The notes under the pieces: generated by a model
Told to the model about the DNA's origin: nothing
Seen by the model: only the letters and a program-made list of their open reading frames with translations
Databases searched by the model: none
Part shown: positions 1-9,200 of the stretch, one piece after another
How positions within the stretch are numbered: position 1 is the stretch's first letter
Layout: every line of letters starts with the position of its first letter
Made by a program: the position numbers and the translations under genes
Assembly (NCBI RefSeq): GCF_004331485.1
Contig: NZ_SJKD01000011.1
Coordinates: forward strand, 216,161-280,160
Source of the DNA: Kribbella capetownensis
Lineage (GTDB): Bacteria; Actinomycetota; Actinomycetes; Propionibacteriales; Kribbellaceae
Direction of reading: 5' to 3'
DNA length: 64,000 nt

Positions 1-564
1 GGCGCGGCGCTGGACGAGGCGATCCTGCAGGCGACGATCGAGGAGCTGCACGCGGTTGGGTTCCGCAGCCTGACCATGGACGCGGTCGCCGCTCGCGCCG
101 GGACGTCGAAGAACGTCATCTACCGGCGTTGGCCGAGCCGTGGCGCGCTCTGCGTCGCCGCCTATCTGCGGATGTTGCCGACCGACGCCGAGGACACGCC
201 GGACACCGGCTCGGTCCGCTCGGACGCGTTGGCGCTCCTCCAGCGGGCGAACGAGCGGATGTCAACGCCGGTGGGGCAGATGCTGCGGGAGTTGATCGCG
301 GGCATCCAGGCCGAGCCCGAGCCGCTTCGCGACCTCCGCGAGCAGGCCTCGCGCGCGGGCGTCGCCGTCTGGCTGAAGGTCCTGACCCGGGCGGTGAGCC
401 GCGGCGAGGTCGACCCCTCCGCGCTCACCCCCAGAGTCGCCACCGTCGCGGTCGACCTGCTGCGGAACGAGTACTCGCTGAACGGCGCGCGATCGGTTCC
501 CGACGCGGTCCTGGTCGAGATCGTCGACCAGGTGTACCTGCCCCTCATGCGCTCCCACGGCTGA
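1..564 (+). CDS. TetR-family transcriptional regulator (5' truncated by window edge)
   Basis: The reading frame is open from base 1 and gives 187 visible residues. The first 60 form a TetR-type helix-turn-helix (TMDAVAARAGTSKNVIYRRW, residues 24-43), which puts the missing start only a short distance upstream. The rest is the helical ligand/dimerisation domain, whose ligand cannot be predicted. The gene ends directly against the stop codon of a convergent MFS exporter. TetR genes next to exporters commonly repress them, but the tail-to-tail layout means any operator would be elsewhere. Family call is secure; target is inference. Confidence 0.9.
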   Translation, partial: GAALDEAILQATIEELHAVGFRSLTMDAVAARAGTSKNVIYRRWPSRGALCVAAYLRMLPTDAEDTPDTGSVRSDALALLQRANERMSTPVGQMLRELIAGIQAEPEPLRDLREQASRAGVAVWLKVLTRAVSRGEVDPSALTPRVATVAVDLLRNEYSLNGARSVPDAVLVEIVDQVYLPLMRSHG

Positions 565-1890
565 CTACGCCGGCACGGGCTCGGCGGCGTACCGGAGGTT
601 GAGGCGCTGGTAGGCGGTGCTGAGGAAGGCCAGCAGTACGACGATCAGCATCAGCAGGCTCGCGACCACGAAGGCCAAGGCCATCCCGCGGGCCTGACCG
701 TCGCCGAGCAGCCAGCCGAAGGAGGAACGGCCCGGGGCCGACTCCATGTAGGGGATCAGCAGGAACTGCGCAGCCGGGCCGATGATGAAGGCCGCGATCG
801 GGGTGGACGCGGTCTCGATGCTCTGCGCGACGCCGAACACCCGGCCCTGCTGCTGGAACGGGACCAGCCGCTGGAGGATCGTCTGCTCGGCCGCCTCAGC
901 GATCGGGATGACGAGCATGAACCCGAACATCCCCAGGACCAGTAGCGACTGCCATTCGCGGACCGCCGTACCCATGCCGATGATCGCGATCGCGACGTTC
1001 GCCACCAGCAGGACCCGCAGCGGTTGGCGGCCCAGGCCGAAGCGGGCGACCAGCGCACCACCGGCGATGAAGCCGATGCTGGTGATGCCGAGTACGACGC
1101 CCCAGGACTCCACCGAGAACAGGTTCAGGCCGTACGGGTCCATCAGCGCCATGAACACTCCCATGACGAGGTTGTTGAAGCTGCTGAACAGCACCAGCGG
1201 GAGCAGGCCCGGTACGCCGCGCAGGGTCTGCCAGGTGGCGCGGAGATCGAACCCCGCTTGGTGGTGTCCCTCGGGCCGCGGCTCGTCGATGTGGATCGAG
1301 GCCAGCAGGTCGACCAGAACGACGGCGGTGAAGACGACGGCGATGGCGACCGTTCCTCCCATGCCGAGCAGGCCGACCGAGAGTCCGCTGAGGATGCTGG
1401 TCACCAGGTGAGCTACCCCGTTGACTGTGCCGACCAGGCCGTTCGCCTTGTCCCGGCGATCCGCGGGGACCAGGAGCGTGACAGTCGTCGAGAGGGCGAT
1501 GCTACGGAGTTGGCCGGCGATACTTCCGACGAGAATCAGTCCGGTGAACGCCCAGAACCACGGTCCGTGCCAGTTGCTGGTCCGCTCGCCGGCGACGACG
1601 TACACGGCGCCGGCGATTGCGAACGCGACTCCGGTGATGGCACTCGACAGCGCCATCGCGGTCTTCTTGCGGTGGGTGTCGACGACTGCGCCGACGATCG
1701 TGCCGGAGATGGCGCCGATCAGCATGGAGACGCCGGAGACGATGGACGCGGCCAGCACCGACTTGGTCTCCAGGTAGACCCAGAACGCCAGCGCGAACGA
1801 CAGGAAGCTGGTCGTCACGTTCGCCACCAGCGTGTTCGCCAGCAACCGCCGGAATGTCCTGGACTTCGCCGCAGTCCCCGTCGCGCTCAT
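565..1890 (-). CDS. MFS transporter, DHA3/macrolide-efflux-like
   Basis: The 441-residue protein has about twelve hydrophobic segments and a loop VDTHRKK near residues 69-75 that corresponds to the conserved cytoplasmic loop 2-3 of the major facilitator superfamily. The overall pattern fits the DHA3 (MefA-like) drug-efflux branch. It would act in the cytoplasmic membrane as a proton-driven exporter. It converges without a gap on the TetR gene. The EVE-domain gene lies 78 nt upstream on the same strand, so it could be the last gene of that transcript. Substrate unknown. Confidence 0.88.
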   Translation of the reverse strand: MSATGTAAKSRTFRRLLANTLVANVTTSFLSFALAFWVYLETKSVLAASIVSGVSMLIGAISGTIVGAVVDTHRKKTAMALSSAITGVAFAIAGAVYVVAGERTSNWHGPWFWAFTGLILVGSIAGQLRSIALSTTVTLLVPADRRDKANGLVGTVNGVAHLVTSILSGLSVGLLGMGGTVAIAVVFTAVVLVDLLASIHIDEPRPEGHHQAGFDLRATWQTLRGVPGLLPLVLFSSFNNLVMGVFMALMDPYGLNLFSVESWGVVLGITSIGFIAGGALVARFGLGRQPLRVLLVANVAIAIIGMGTAVREWQSLLVLGMFGFMLVIPIAEAAEQTILQRLVPFQQQGRVFGVAQSIETASTPIAAFIIGPAAQFLLIPYMESAPGRSSFGWLLGDGQARGMALAFVVASLLMLIVVLLAFLSTAYQRLNLRYAAEPVPA

Positions 1891-1968
1891 CGGATCGCCC
1901 TTCGCCTCGGTGAGTTCGTGCTCTCACCTGTACGTCGAAGTCCCCGACGAGAAATTGACACGCCCCGA

Positions 1969-2412
1969 TCAACAGATCATGACCGACCGCAACACCTCGA
2001 AGTCCTCGACCGCGAGCGGGACCAGCCCCCGGCGGAGCTGGTAACCCCAGTTCGGCTGCCGGGTGAGCGTCAACTCACCGCTGACCTCGGCGAGGGCGGC
2101 ACGCTCGACCACCTCGAAGTCGACCGCCTGCCGCCACGGCCGGACGACGCCGTGAGCTCCCATCGACATCGGCTCGGCCTGGTACGGCTCGGAGTCGGCG
2201 ACGATGCCGAGGGCGGTGAAGGCCCGGAGCGGCGCCTTCTCGCCGTACCGCTCGGTCGGCGAGTAGATGACGAAGCCGTCTCCGGGCCGCAACCGGTTCA
2301 GGTTGTGCCGCTTGCCGTGGTTGAGCTGGATGAAGCCGTGGTCGGTGGCGCGGCGGGTGTGGTCGGCGGAGACGACACCGAGCCAGGCGCGTTCCGGGGT
2401 CGCGGTGATCAT
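1969..2412 (-). CDS. EVE-domain protein
   Basis: This 147-residue protein is a single EVE domain (PUA-like fold, formerly UPF0310). Family-typical stretches include FIQLNHGKRHNLNRLRPGDG (about residues 27-46) and YSPTERYGEKAPLRAFTALG. EVE domains are related to YTH and are thought to read modified bases in RNA or DNA; the ligand of this one is unknown. A GGTGGAG ribosome-binding site lies just before the ATG. Only 12 nt separate it from the end of tctA, so it is probably co-transcribed with the tct genes without an obvious functional link. Confidence 0.85.
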   Translation of the reverse strand: MITATPERAWLGVVSADHTRRATDHGFIQLNHGKRHNLNRLRPGDGFVIYSPTERYGEKAPLRAFTALGIVADSEPYQAEPMSMGAHGVVRPWRQAVDFEVVERAALAEVSGELTLTRQPNWGYQLRRGLVPLAVEDFEVLRSVMIC

Positions 2413-2424
2413 GGCTCCACCGTG

Positions 2425-3936
2425 CTACCGAATAGCTGACACGTCTTGTCTTATTTTTCGGGAGCGGAGTTTGGCCAGGAGCGGCCAGGCGAGGAGGGTC
2501 AGGATGACGGCGTAGATGACGTAGGAGACAGGGCCGCCGATCAGGCCGGAGGGGTCGCCGTTGGAGAGTTGGAGGGACATCCGGGCCTGGCGTTCGGCGA
2601 TCGGACCGAGGATGACGCCGATGATCAGCGGCAGGACCGGCAGGCCGAAGCGGCGCATGGTGAAGCCGAGCAGGCCCAGCAACAGCAGGAGCAGCAGGTC
2701 GAGTGGTTGCGCGTTCACGGCGTACGCACCCATCGAGGCGAAGAAGATGATCCCGGCGTACAGGTAGGGCCGCGGGATCTGCAGGAGCTTCGCCCAGGCC
2801 GGCGCCAGTGGCAGGTTGAGCAGGAGCAGCATCAGGTTGCCGATGAACAGGCTCGCGATCAGCGCCCACACCAGCGACGACTCCCGCTGGAACAACAACG
2901 GACCGGGCTGGATCCCGTACGACGTGAAGGCCGCCAGCATCACGGCAGCAGTCGCGTTGGTCGGGAGCCCGAGAGCCAGCATCGGGACCAGCGTCCCGGC
3001 GGCCGAGGCGTTGTTGGCCGCCTCCGGCCCAGCCACCCCCTCGATCGCACCGTGCCCGAACTCCTCCGGGTGCTTCGAGAGCTTCTTCTCCGTCGCGTAC
3101 GACAGGAACGTCGGGATCTCCGCCCCGCCGGCCGGCAGCGCACCGATCGGGAACCCGTACGCCGTCCCGCGCAGCCAAGGCTTCCACGAACGACGCCAGT
3201 CGGAGCGCCCCATCCACGGCCGCCCGACCGGAATCACCGTGCCCGGGTTCCGCCACAGGTGCGCGGCCACCCAGAGCGCTTCGCCGACCGCGAAGATGCC
3301 GACGGCAACGACGACGACATCGATGCCGTCGGCAAGCTGCGGCAGACCGAAGGTCAGCCGTTCCTGACCGGTCACCTTGTCGATGCCGATCAGTCCGATC
3401 ACCAGGCCGAGCAGCAACGCCGCGATCCCACGGATCCGGGACGAGCCGAGCACAACGGTGGCACCGGCGAACGCGAGCAGCATGATCGCCAGGTAGTCCG
3501 GCGCACCCAGGCTGATCGCGAACTTCACCACCTGCGGTGCGATCAGGACCAGCAGCGCCGTACCGATGGTGCCGGCCACGAACGACCCGATCGCCGCGGT
3601 CGCGAGCGCCTGTGCCGCGCGTCCGGCCCGGGCCATCTTGTTGCCTTCGATCGCCGTCACCACCGAGGACGACTCGCCGGGTGTGTTGAGCAGGATGCTC
3701 GTGGTCGAACCGCCGTACATGCCGCCGTAGAAGATGCCGGCGAACATGATGAACGCCTGGACCGGCTCGAGGCCGTAGGTGATCGGCAGCAGCAGCGCGA
3801 CTGTCATCGCCGGACCGATGCCGGGCAGGACGCCGACAGCGGTCCCGACCGTCACTCCCAGCAGGGCGAGCAGCAGGTTCATCGGAGTCAGTACGTCGCC
3901 GAACCCGGTCAGCAGATTGTTCAGGTTGTCCATCAC
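2425..3936 (-). CDS. tctA: Tripartite tricarboxylate transporter, large membrane subunit TctA
   Basis: The 503-residue integral membrane protein has around twelve transmembrane segments. It carries both TctA signatures: VGVLPGIGPAMTVALLLPI (about residues 34-52) and the glycine-rich GIFYGGMYGGSTTSILLNTP (about 68-87). TctA is the main membrane channel of the TTT family. It takes up citrate or related di/tricarboxylates delivered by the binding protein TctC, driven by an ion gradient. It overlaps tctB by 4 nt, which implies translational coupling. Confidence 0.96.
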   Translation of the reverse strand: MMDNLNNLLTGFGDVLTPMNLLLALLGVTVGTAVGVLPGIGPAMTVALLLPITYGLEPVQAFIMFAGIFYGGMYGGSTTSILLNTPGESSSVVTAIEGNKMARAGRAAQALATAAIGSFVAGTIGTALLVLIAPQVVKFAISLGAPDYLAIMLLAFAGATVVLGSSRIRGIAALLLGLVIGLIGIDKVTGQERLTFGLPQLADGIDVVVVAVGIFAVGEALWVAAHLWRNPGTVIPVGRPWMGRSDWRRSWKPWLRGTAYGFPIGALPAGGAEIPTFLSYATEKKLSKHPEEFGHGAIEGVAGPEAANNASAAGTLVPMLALGLPTNATAAVMLAAFTSYGIQPGPLLFQRESSLVWALIASLFIGNLMLLLLNLPLAPAWAKLLQIPRPYLYAGIIFFASMGAYAVNAQPLDLLLLLLLGLLGFTMRRFGLPVLPLIIGVILGPIAERQARMSLQLSNGDPSGLIGGPVSYVIYAVILTLLAWPLLAKLRSRKIRQDVSAIR

Positions 3937-4445
3937 AGGATCCCTTGCAGTACGCCGGCCGGCAGGTTCACGCCAAGGCCGATCGCGAACGCGTAGAACG
4001 TTGCCAACGACAACCCGGCGGCGATGACCAGGTTGCGGAAGTGGTGCCGGCTACCCAGCGCGAACGCCGAGCCCCAGAACAGCAGCCCGCCACTGATCAC
4101 CCAGCCCAGCGGCTCGATCAGTACGAGGTTGACCACGAACGCGCCGATCAGCAGCAGCACCGTCCGCCAGTCGATCGGCGAGGTCGGGTCGACGTCCTCG
4201 CCCTCCTCGGCCGCACCGGTGCCACCACGCGCGACGTCCACGGCGTACACGGCGGCGACCACCAGAAGCAGTACGCCGAGCACGATCGGGACCGGCTTGG
4301 GGCCGATCGGGTCGTTGCTGTTGGCAATGTGCCGGAGCCGGGCCGCGTCGATGATCACCAGAACACCGACAACGGCCAGGAACCCACACACGGCGTACTG
4401 CGCCCGATCCCGCCGAGTCTCGACCTGAGCCTCGGCGGTGCTCAT
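3933..4445 (-). CDS. tctB: Tripartite tricarboxylate transporter, small membrane subunit TctB
   Basis: The 170-residue protein has four predicted membrane segments and an acidic cytoplasmic loop (EEGEDVDPTSP), the usual plan of TctB. TctB pairs with TctA in the membrane. It is the middle gene of tctC-tctB-tctA and overlaps the tctA start. The 76-nt spacer to tctC contains short repeats of the type ctcgcttcgctc with weak dyad symmetry, which could be a processing or attenuation site between the abundant binding protein and the membrane subunits (inference). Confidence 0.93.
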   Translation of the reverse strand: MSTAEAQVETRRDRAQYAVCGFLAVVGVLVIIDAARLRHIANSNDPIGPKPVPIVLGVLLLVVAAVYAVDVARGGTGAAEEGEDVDPTSPIDWRTVLLLIGAFVVNLVLIEPLGWVISGGLLFWGSAFALGSRHHFRNLVIAAGLSLATFYAFAIGLGVNLPAGVLQGIL

Positions 4446-4521
4446 CCACGTCCTCGCTTCGCTCCGGGCGCGGATGAGACACGAGATGCGCTGTGCTTGA
4501 TGATGAGCTCGCTTCGCTCGC

Positions 4522-5532
4522 TCATGCCGCCAGCCCCAGCTTGGTCAGGATGTCCGCGACCGCCTTGTCCTGGTCGGTCAGGAAGGTGGCGAACGCGTCA
4601 CCGGTGACGAAGGCGTCGGTCCAGCCGCGCTTGGCCAGTTCGGCCTTCCACTCGGGCGAGTCGTGCATCCTGGTCAGCGCGTCGACCCAGACCTGCTTGT
4701 CCTCGGCACTGATCTCCGGCGGTGCCACGATCCCGCGCCAGTTGGTGAAGACCAGGTCGATGCCGGACGACTTCAGCGTCGGCACGTCCTTCAGCGCCTC
4801 GATCGGCTGCTCACTCGTCACCGCGAGGACCCGGACCTGGCCGCTCTCCACCTGGTCCAGGAACTCCCCGAATCCGCTGGCGCCGAAGGCGATCTTGTTG
4901 CCCAGCAGGGCCGGCAGCAGTTCGCCGCCGCCGTCGTACGAGACGAAGTTGACGTCCTTCGGGTCGATCCCGACGGTCTGCGCGAGCTGCATCGGCAGCA
5001 GGTGGTCGGGGCCGCCGGGGGACGAGCCGCCGCCGACCGCGAGCCCCTTCGGGTTCGCCTTCCACGCGGTGACCAGGTCCCCGATCGACTTGTACGGGGA
5101 GTCCTTCGGTACGACGATCGCGCCGGCTTCCTCGATCAGCTTGGCCAGCGGGGTGGTCTGGGTCAGCGTCGCCTTCGACTTCGAGGTGTACGTCGCCCCG
5201 ACCACGCCGAGGCCCATCTGCATCGCGAGCTTGCCGTTGCCCTTCTCGTTCACGGTCCGCTGCAGGCCGACCGTGCCACCGGCGCCGGGCAGGTTGAAGA
5301 CCTGGACGCCGGTGGCGATCTTGGCGTCGTCCATCACCTTCGCCGCCACCCTGGCGGTGGTGTCGTACCCGCCGCCGGCCGTGTTCGGCACCATCAGGCG
5401 CAGACCGGTGGCCGGCTTGCCGTTGCCGGCGTTGGCGGTGTCCTCCTTGTCCGCGGTCGCGCCGCAGGCGGTCGCGGTGAACAGGGCGAGCATCGCTGCC
5501 GCGGTCGGTACCAGTAACCGGGGAGACCTCAT
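4522..5532 (-). CDS. tctC: Tricarboxylate-binding lipoprotein TctC
   Basis: The 336-residue protein begins with a lipoprotein signal peptide ending in a lipobox with Cys23 (LFTATAC). The mature part fits the Bug/TctC periplasmic-binding family (LMVPNTAGGGYDTTARVAAK near residue 47; PGAAGGTVG-like motif PGAGGTVG). It would sit on the outer face of the membrane and hand carboxylates to TctAB. It is the first gene of the operon. Its start lies about 330 nt from a divergently transcribed CitA/CitB-like two-component system, which is probably its regulator. Confidence 0.95.
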   Translation of the reverse strand: MRSPRLLVPTAAAMLALFTATACGATADKEDTANAGNGKPATGLRLMVPNTAGGGYDTTARVAAKVMDDAKIATGVQVFNLPGAGGTVGLQRTVNEKGNGKLAMQMGLGVVGATYTSKSKATLTQTTPLAKLIEEAGAIVVPKDSPYKSIGDLVTAWKANPKGLAVGGGSSPGGPDHLLPMQLAQTVGIDPKDVNFVSYDGGGELLPALLGNKIAFGASGFGEFLDQVESGQVRVLAVTSEQPIEALKDVPTLKSSGIDLVFTNWRGIVAPPEISAEDKQVWVDALTRMHDSPEWKAELAKRGWTDAFVTGDAFATFLTDQDKAVADILTKLGLAA

Positions 5533-5561
5533 CGGCGGAGTCCTTTCACGTCCAAGGGTTC

Positions 5562-5726
5562 AGAGGGCGTCTGAGAACCCTGCGCCTACTGCGGGGCACT
5601 CGGCACGGCACCTCGCCGCACGGGTGCAAAGGCCACGATGCTCCGCATCGAGACCTTCGCCCCCGCACGGCGATGCACCGCACCGAGCACCTCCTCGCGA
5701 CGGCGCAGAGTTCTCAGACGCCCTCT
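5562..5726. repeat. Long inverted repeat in the tctC / sensor-kinase intergenic region
   Basis: Two 25-nt arms (5562-5586 and 5702-5726) are inverted copies differing at one base. The 115 nt between them holds further partial dyads, including GATGC/GCATC around 5645. The element fills much of the 329-nt divergent gap and has no open frame worth calling. It could fold as a long hairpin RNA, act as a bidirectional terminator, or be a small non-autonomous mobile element. Confidence 0.75.
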
Positions 5727-5861
5727 CAGGGCGTTGATCGTGACCTTCCCGCGGGAGTGCCGTCTGCCTTGTGTCAGCAGCGGAGGTTGAGTTCATTGTG
5801 GTCACACGCCGAATTCCGCCGAGGTGTGGCAAAGCCGGCGCTCGACCGGTGATCATGCGAC

Positions 5862-7523
5862 ATGGCATGGAGACTGGGCAAGCGGCCGACCCTGGCCGGT
5901 CAGCTGCTGGTGCTGCAGCTGGCGATCGTGGTGGTGGTGCTGGTCGCCGTCGCCGCGGTCTCGCTCGCCCAGTCCGCGGCCACCTTCAACCGGGTCGAGG
6001 GACGCAGAGTGACCGCCCTGGCCGAGCAGCTCTCCGGCAATCAGACCTTGCGGTTCGGCATCCGGCACCCGGCGCCGGCCGAGGTCCTGGCGCCGTTGCT
6101 CCAGACCACGCTGACCCAGTCCGGCGTCACCTCGATCACCATCGCCGACGCGAAGGGCCGGGTGATCGCCGCGACCGAGCTCTCCGCGCTCGGCAGCGAG
6201 CTGACGCTCGGTGATCCCAGGGTCGCGAAAGGCCGCGGCTGGTCCGGCGAGCTCGGCGTCGACGACGGGACCGAGCTGGTCTCGCAGGTCCCGGTGCTGA
6301 GTCAGGGCACGAACGCGGACAACCAGCCGGACGGGACGCTCGGCGACCAGATCGGCACGGTGATGGTCGGTGAGCGGGCTCCGTCGATCTGGCAGCGGCT
6401 GCGCGGCGCATCGTCGTACCTGGCGATCTATCTGGGCATCGCGTGTGTGCTCGGGCTGCTCGGCTCGTGGTTGCTCGCTCGCCGGATCAAGCGGCAGACG
6501 CTCGGACTCGAGCCGCGGGAGATCGCCGGGCTGGCCGAGCACCGCGAGGCGATGCTCTACGGACTGGCCGAGGGAGTCGTCGCGCTGGATCCGCACCTGC
6601 GGGTGACGCTGGTGAACGACGTCGGCCGCCGGCTGCTCGACCTGCCGGAGAACGCGGTCGGTAGGAGCCTGCGTGAGCTAGGGATCGAGGGCCGGCTCCG
6701 CGAGGTTCTGGCCGGGGAGCACTCCGGTGACGAGGCTCGCGACGCGGTCGTCGTACGGCGTGGGCGGGTGCTGGTGATGAACCGGATGAGCGTCACCAAG
6801 GACGGGCACTCGCTTGGCTCAGTGACTACGCTGCGCGATCGGACCGAGCTGGCGCAACTGGAGCGTGAGCTCGGCTCGTTCCGCAGTTCGGCCGAGTTGC
6901 TGCGGGCCCAGACCCACGAGTTCGCGAACCAGTTGCACACGATCTCGGGGCTGATCCAGATCGGGGAGTACGACGAGGTCGTCACGTACGTCGGGGCCCT
7001 CAACCGTTATCGTGAGTCGCTCGACCTGACCGTGACCCGGCGGGTCCAGGACACCGCGGTCGCCGCCCTGCTGATGGCGAAGTCCTCCGTCGCGGCCGAA
7101 CGCCGCGTCGAGCTCCGCGTGTCCGAACGCACCACGCTGCTCCGGCTCGACCCGGAACTGTCGGCGGACGTGGCTACCGTGATCGGCAACCTGGTCGACA
7201 ACGCGATCGACGCCGCTGCCCAGTCGGGTACGCCGCTGTCGCCCGCGTGGGTCGAGGTCGAGTTGCGGCAGGACGCCGCCAGCGTGGAGATCGTGGTCCG
7301 CGACTCCGGTCCCGGGGTGGCGCCCGAGCTCGCACAGGAGGTGTTCGCGCATGGCTTCACCACCAAGGCCGCTGCCGGCGGTGAGCGCGGGATCGGACTG
7401 GCGATGACCCGGCTGGTCTGCCGGCGGCGTGGTGGCGAGGTCGCGGTCACGAACACCGAGGACGGCGGCGCCGCGTTCATCGCGAGGATGTCCGTCCAGC
7501 GCCTGCCCGAGGGAGCCCGATGA
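5862..7523 (+). CDS. Sensor histidine kinase, CitA/DcuS type
   Basis: The 553-residue protein has TM1 at about 14-36, an extracytoplasmic PAS-like sensor, TM2 at about 187-207, a cytoplasmic PAS domain (LYGLAEGVVALDPHLRVTLV), a dimerisation motif QTHEFANQLHTISGL with the expected phospho-acceptor His352, and an HATPase_c domain (VIGNLVDNAIDAA; DSGPGV; GERGIGLAM). The His motif is diagnostic of the DcuS/CitA family, whose members sense citrate, fumarate or similar acids. It lies divergent from tctCBA and overlaps the response regulator by 4 nt. Ligand specificity is inference. Confidence 0.95.
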   Translation: MAWRLGKRPTLAGQLLVLQLAIVVVVLVAVAAVSLAQSAATFNRVEGRRVTALAEQLSGNQTLRFGIRHPAPAEVLAPLLQTTLTQSGVTSITIADAKGRVIAATELSALGSELTLGDPRVAKGRGWSGELGVDDGTELVSQVPVLSQGTNADNQPDGTLGDQIGTVMVGERAPSIWQRLRGASSYLAIYLGIACVLGLLGSWLLARRIKRQTLGLEPREIAGLAEHREAMLYGLAEGVVALDPHLRVTLVNDVGRRLLDLPENAVGRSLRELGIEGRLREVLAGEHSGDEARDAVVVRRGRVLVMNRMSVTKDGHSLGSVTTLRDRTELAQLERELGSFRSSAELLRAQTHEFANQLHTISGLIQIGEYDEVVTYVGALNRYRESLDLTVTRRVQDTAVAALLMAKSSVAAERRVELRVSERTTLLRLDPELSADVATVIGNLVDNAIDAAAQSGTPLSPAWVEVELRQDAASVEIVVRDSGPGVAPELAQEVFAHGFTTKAAAGGERGIGLAMTRLVCRRRGGEVAVTNTEDGGAAFIARMSVQRLPEGAR

Positions 7524-8185
7524 TCTCCGTCCTGGTCGTCGACGACGACTTCATGGTCGCCCGCATCCACCGCGGTTTCGTGGACCGCGTGCCCGGTTTC
7601 GAGGTCGTCGGTACGGCGAACTCCGGGGAGCAGGCGCTGGAGGCGATCGGGAAACTGCAGCCGGACCTCGTGCTGCTCGACCTGTACCTGCCCGACATCT
7701 TCGGCCTCGACCTGATCGGGCGGATGCGGGCCGCGCAGCCGGACTGCGACATCCTGGTCATCACCGCTGCGCGTGAGGCGGACGCCGTACGAGGTGCGGT
7801 GCGGCAAGGGGTGGTCAACTACCTGCTGAAACCCTTCGGTTTCGAGGATCTGCGGTCGCGGCTCGAGGAGTACGCGCGACGGCGGGCGAGCGTACCCGAC
7901 CAGGTGACGAGCCAGGCCGACGTCGACCGGGTGCTCGGACCGGTGCGACCGACGGTCAATCGGCTGCCCAAGGGTCTGAGCCAGGAGACTGCGGCCCTGG
8001 TCGCCGCGGCCCTCCGCGCCGCCGCGCAGAACCTGTCGGCCGCCGAGTGTGCCGAGAAGGTCGGCATCTCCCGCGTCAGTGCCCGCCGCTACCTCGAGTT
8101 CTTCTGCACCCGCGGCCAGGTCGAGGTCGCCCTCCGTTACGGCACGACCGGCCGTCCCGAACGCCGCTACCACTGGCGCCAGTAG
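7520..8185 (+). CDS. Response regulator, CitB/DcuR type
   Basis: The 221-residue protein has an N-terminal receiver domain with acidic pocket Asp8-Asp10, phospho-acceptor Asp54 (LLDLYLPD) and Lys104 (LLKPF). After a linker, the C-terminal part is a winged-helix DNA-binding region (about residues 150-221, SAAECAEKVGISRVSARRYL). This is the architecture of CitB/DcuR regulators. Translational coupling with the upstream kinase indicates a cognate pair. The divergent tctCBA operon is the likely target. Confidence 0.94.
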   Translation: MISVLVVDDDFMVARIHRGFVDRVPGFEVVGTANSGEQALEAIGKLQPDLVLLDLYLPDIFGLDLIGRMRAAQPDCDILVITAAREADAVRGAVRQGVVNYLLKPFGFEDLRSRLEEYARRRASVPDQVTSQADVDRVLGPVRPTVNRLPKGLSQETAALVAAALRAAAQNLSAAECAEKVGISRVSARRYLEFFCTRGQVEVALRYGTTGRPERRYHWRQ

Positions 8186-8195
8186 GGTGCGGCGT

Positions 8196-8717
8196 ATGCC
8201 GTTGTTCTCATTTGAGGGAAAGAGCCCGAGCGTGCATCCGGACGCGTGGATCGCGCCGACCGCCACCCTGGTGGGCGACGTCGTGGTCGAGGCGGGCGTG
8301 TCGATCTGGTACGGCGCGGTGATCCGGGCCGACCTGGGCACGATCACCATCCGGGCCGGGGCGAACATCCAGGACAACACCGTGATCCACTCCGGCAGCA
8401 ACGGCTGCGAGATCGGGCCGAACGCGACCGTCGGCCATCTGTGCCTGGTGCACGACTGCACGATCGGCGAGCAGGCGCTGGTCGGGAACGGCGCGATCGT
8501 CCTGGACGGCGCGGTCGTCGGCGAACGCACGCTGGTCGCGGCCGGGTCGACCGTGACGCCGGGTGCGGTGATCCCGCCGGAATCGGTGGCGCTCGGCAGC
8601 CCGGCGAAGAAGATCGTCCCGCTCGACGGCACCGCCAAGCTGTTCGTCGACCACAACGCCGCCGTCTACCACAACCTCGCCGAACGTCACGCCGCGTCGA
8701 TCGAGCAGGTCGGCTGA
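8196..8717 (+). CDS. Gamma-class carbonic anhydrase family protein
   Basis: The 173-residue protein is a left-handed beta-helix of hexapeptide repeats. The three metal-ligand histidines of gamma-carbonic anhydrases are at His65, His81 and His86 (NTVIHSG; VGHLCLVHDC). Members form trimers and hydrate CO2 or serve related roles; many bacterial homologues have low or untested activity. The ATG at 8196 is chosen because upstream residues do not match the family. It starts 10 nt after the response regulator stop and may share its transcript. Confidence 0.9.
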   Translation: MPLFSFEGKSPSVHPDAWIAPTATLVGDVVVEAGVSIWYGAVIRADLGTITIRAGANIQDNTVIHSGSNGCEIGPNATVGHLCLVHDCTIGEQALVGNGAIVLDGAVVGERTLVAAGSTVTPGAVIPPESVALGSPAKKIVPLDGTAKLFVDHNAAVYHNLAERHAASIEQVG

Positions 8718-8837
8718 GTCTCTCGGGTCCCGGACCGATCCCGCCGGATGCCGGACTGATCCCGTCGTACGCCGGAAAGGAAAGTGAAAGGACCCGGTGC
8801 GAGGTTAGGTTTGGCAGCAGACCGAGGGAGGGTGCTC

Positions 8838-9200
8838 ATGACCGATATCGCGAACACCGGCGCCGTGGTGATCAACCGTGCGGACGGGCGGGACGACGGC
8901 GAGGAGTGGACCGAGAACTACACCGAGTTGCCTGGTGGCGCCGGTGTCTCTCTGATCCTGGAAGCCACCACGAAGGAGGGCGCCGGCCCGCGGCTGCACA
9001 TGCATCCGTACGCCGAGACGTTCATCATCCGGCGCGGTACGGCGACCTTCACCGTGGGCGACGAGCAGATCGTCGGCAAGGCCGGCCAGATCCTCGTCGT
9101 ACCGGCGAACACGCCGCACAAGTTCCGTACCGGACCGGGCGGCTACGAGGCCGTCCACATCCACGCCAACCCGACGTTCGAGACCACCTGGCTGGAGTAG
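8838..9200 (+). CDS. Small cupin-domain protein
   Basis: The 120-residue protein is a single cupin barrel. Motif 1 supplies His54, His56 and Glu60 (GPRLHMHPYAETFII) and motif 2 supplies His94 (PANTPHKF), so a metal site looks intact. A GGAGGG ribosome-binding site precedes the ATG. The reaction is unknown; small stand-alone cupins range from isomerases to storage proteins. It is convergent with the aminotransferase-like gene, whose stop codon follows immediately. Confidence 0.88.
   Translation: MTDIANTGAVVINRADGRDDGEEWTENYTELPGGAGVSLILEATTKEGAGPRLHMHPYAETFIIRRGTATFTVGDEQIVGKAGQILVVPANTPHKFRTGPGGYEAVHIHANPTFETTWLE

Noticed and set aside
4446..4521. tctC-tctB spacer repeats as a riboswitch
   Set aside because: Only weak short dyads (ctcgcttcgctc type) are present; they fit an RNA-processing or spacer hairpin better than any known riboswitch.
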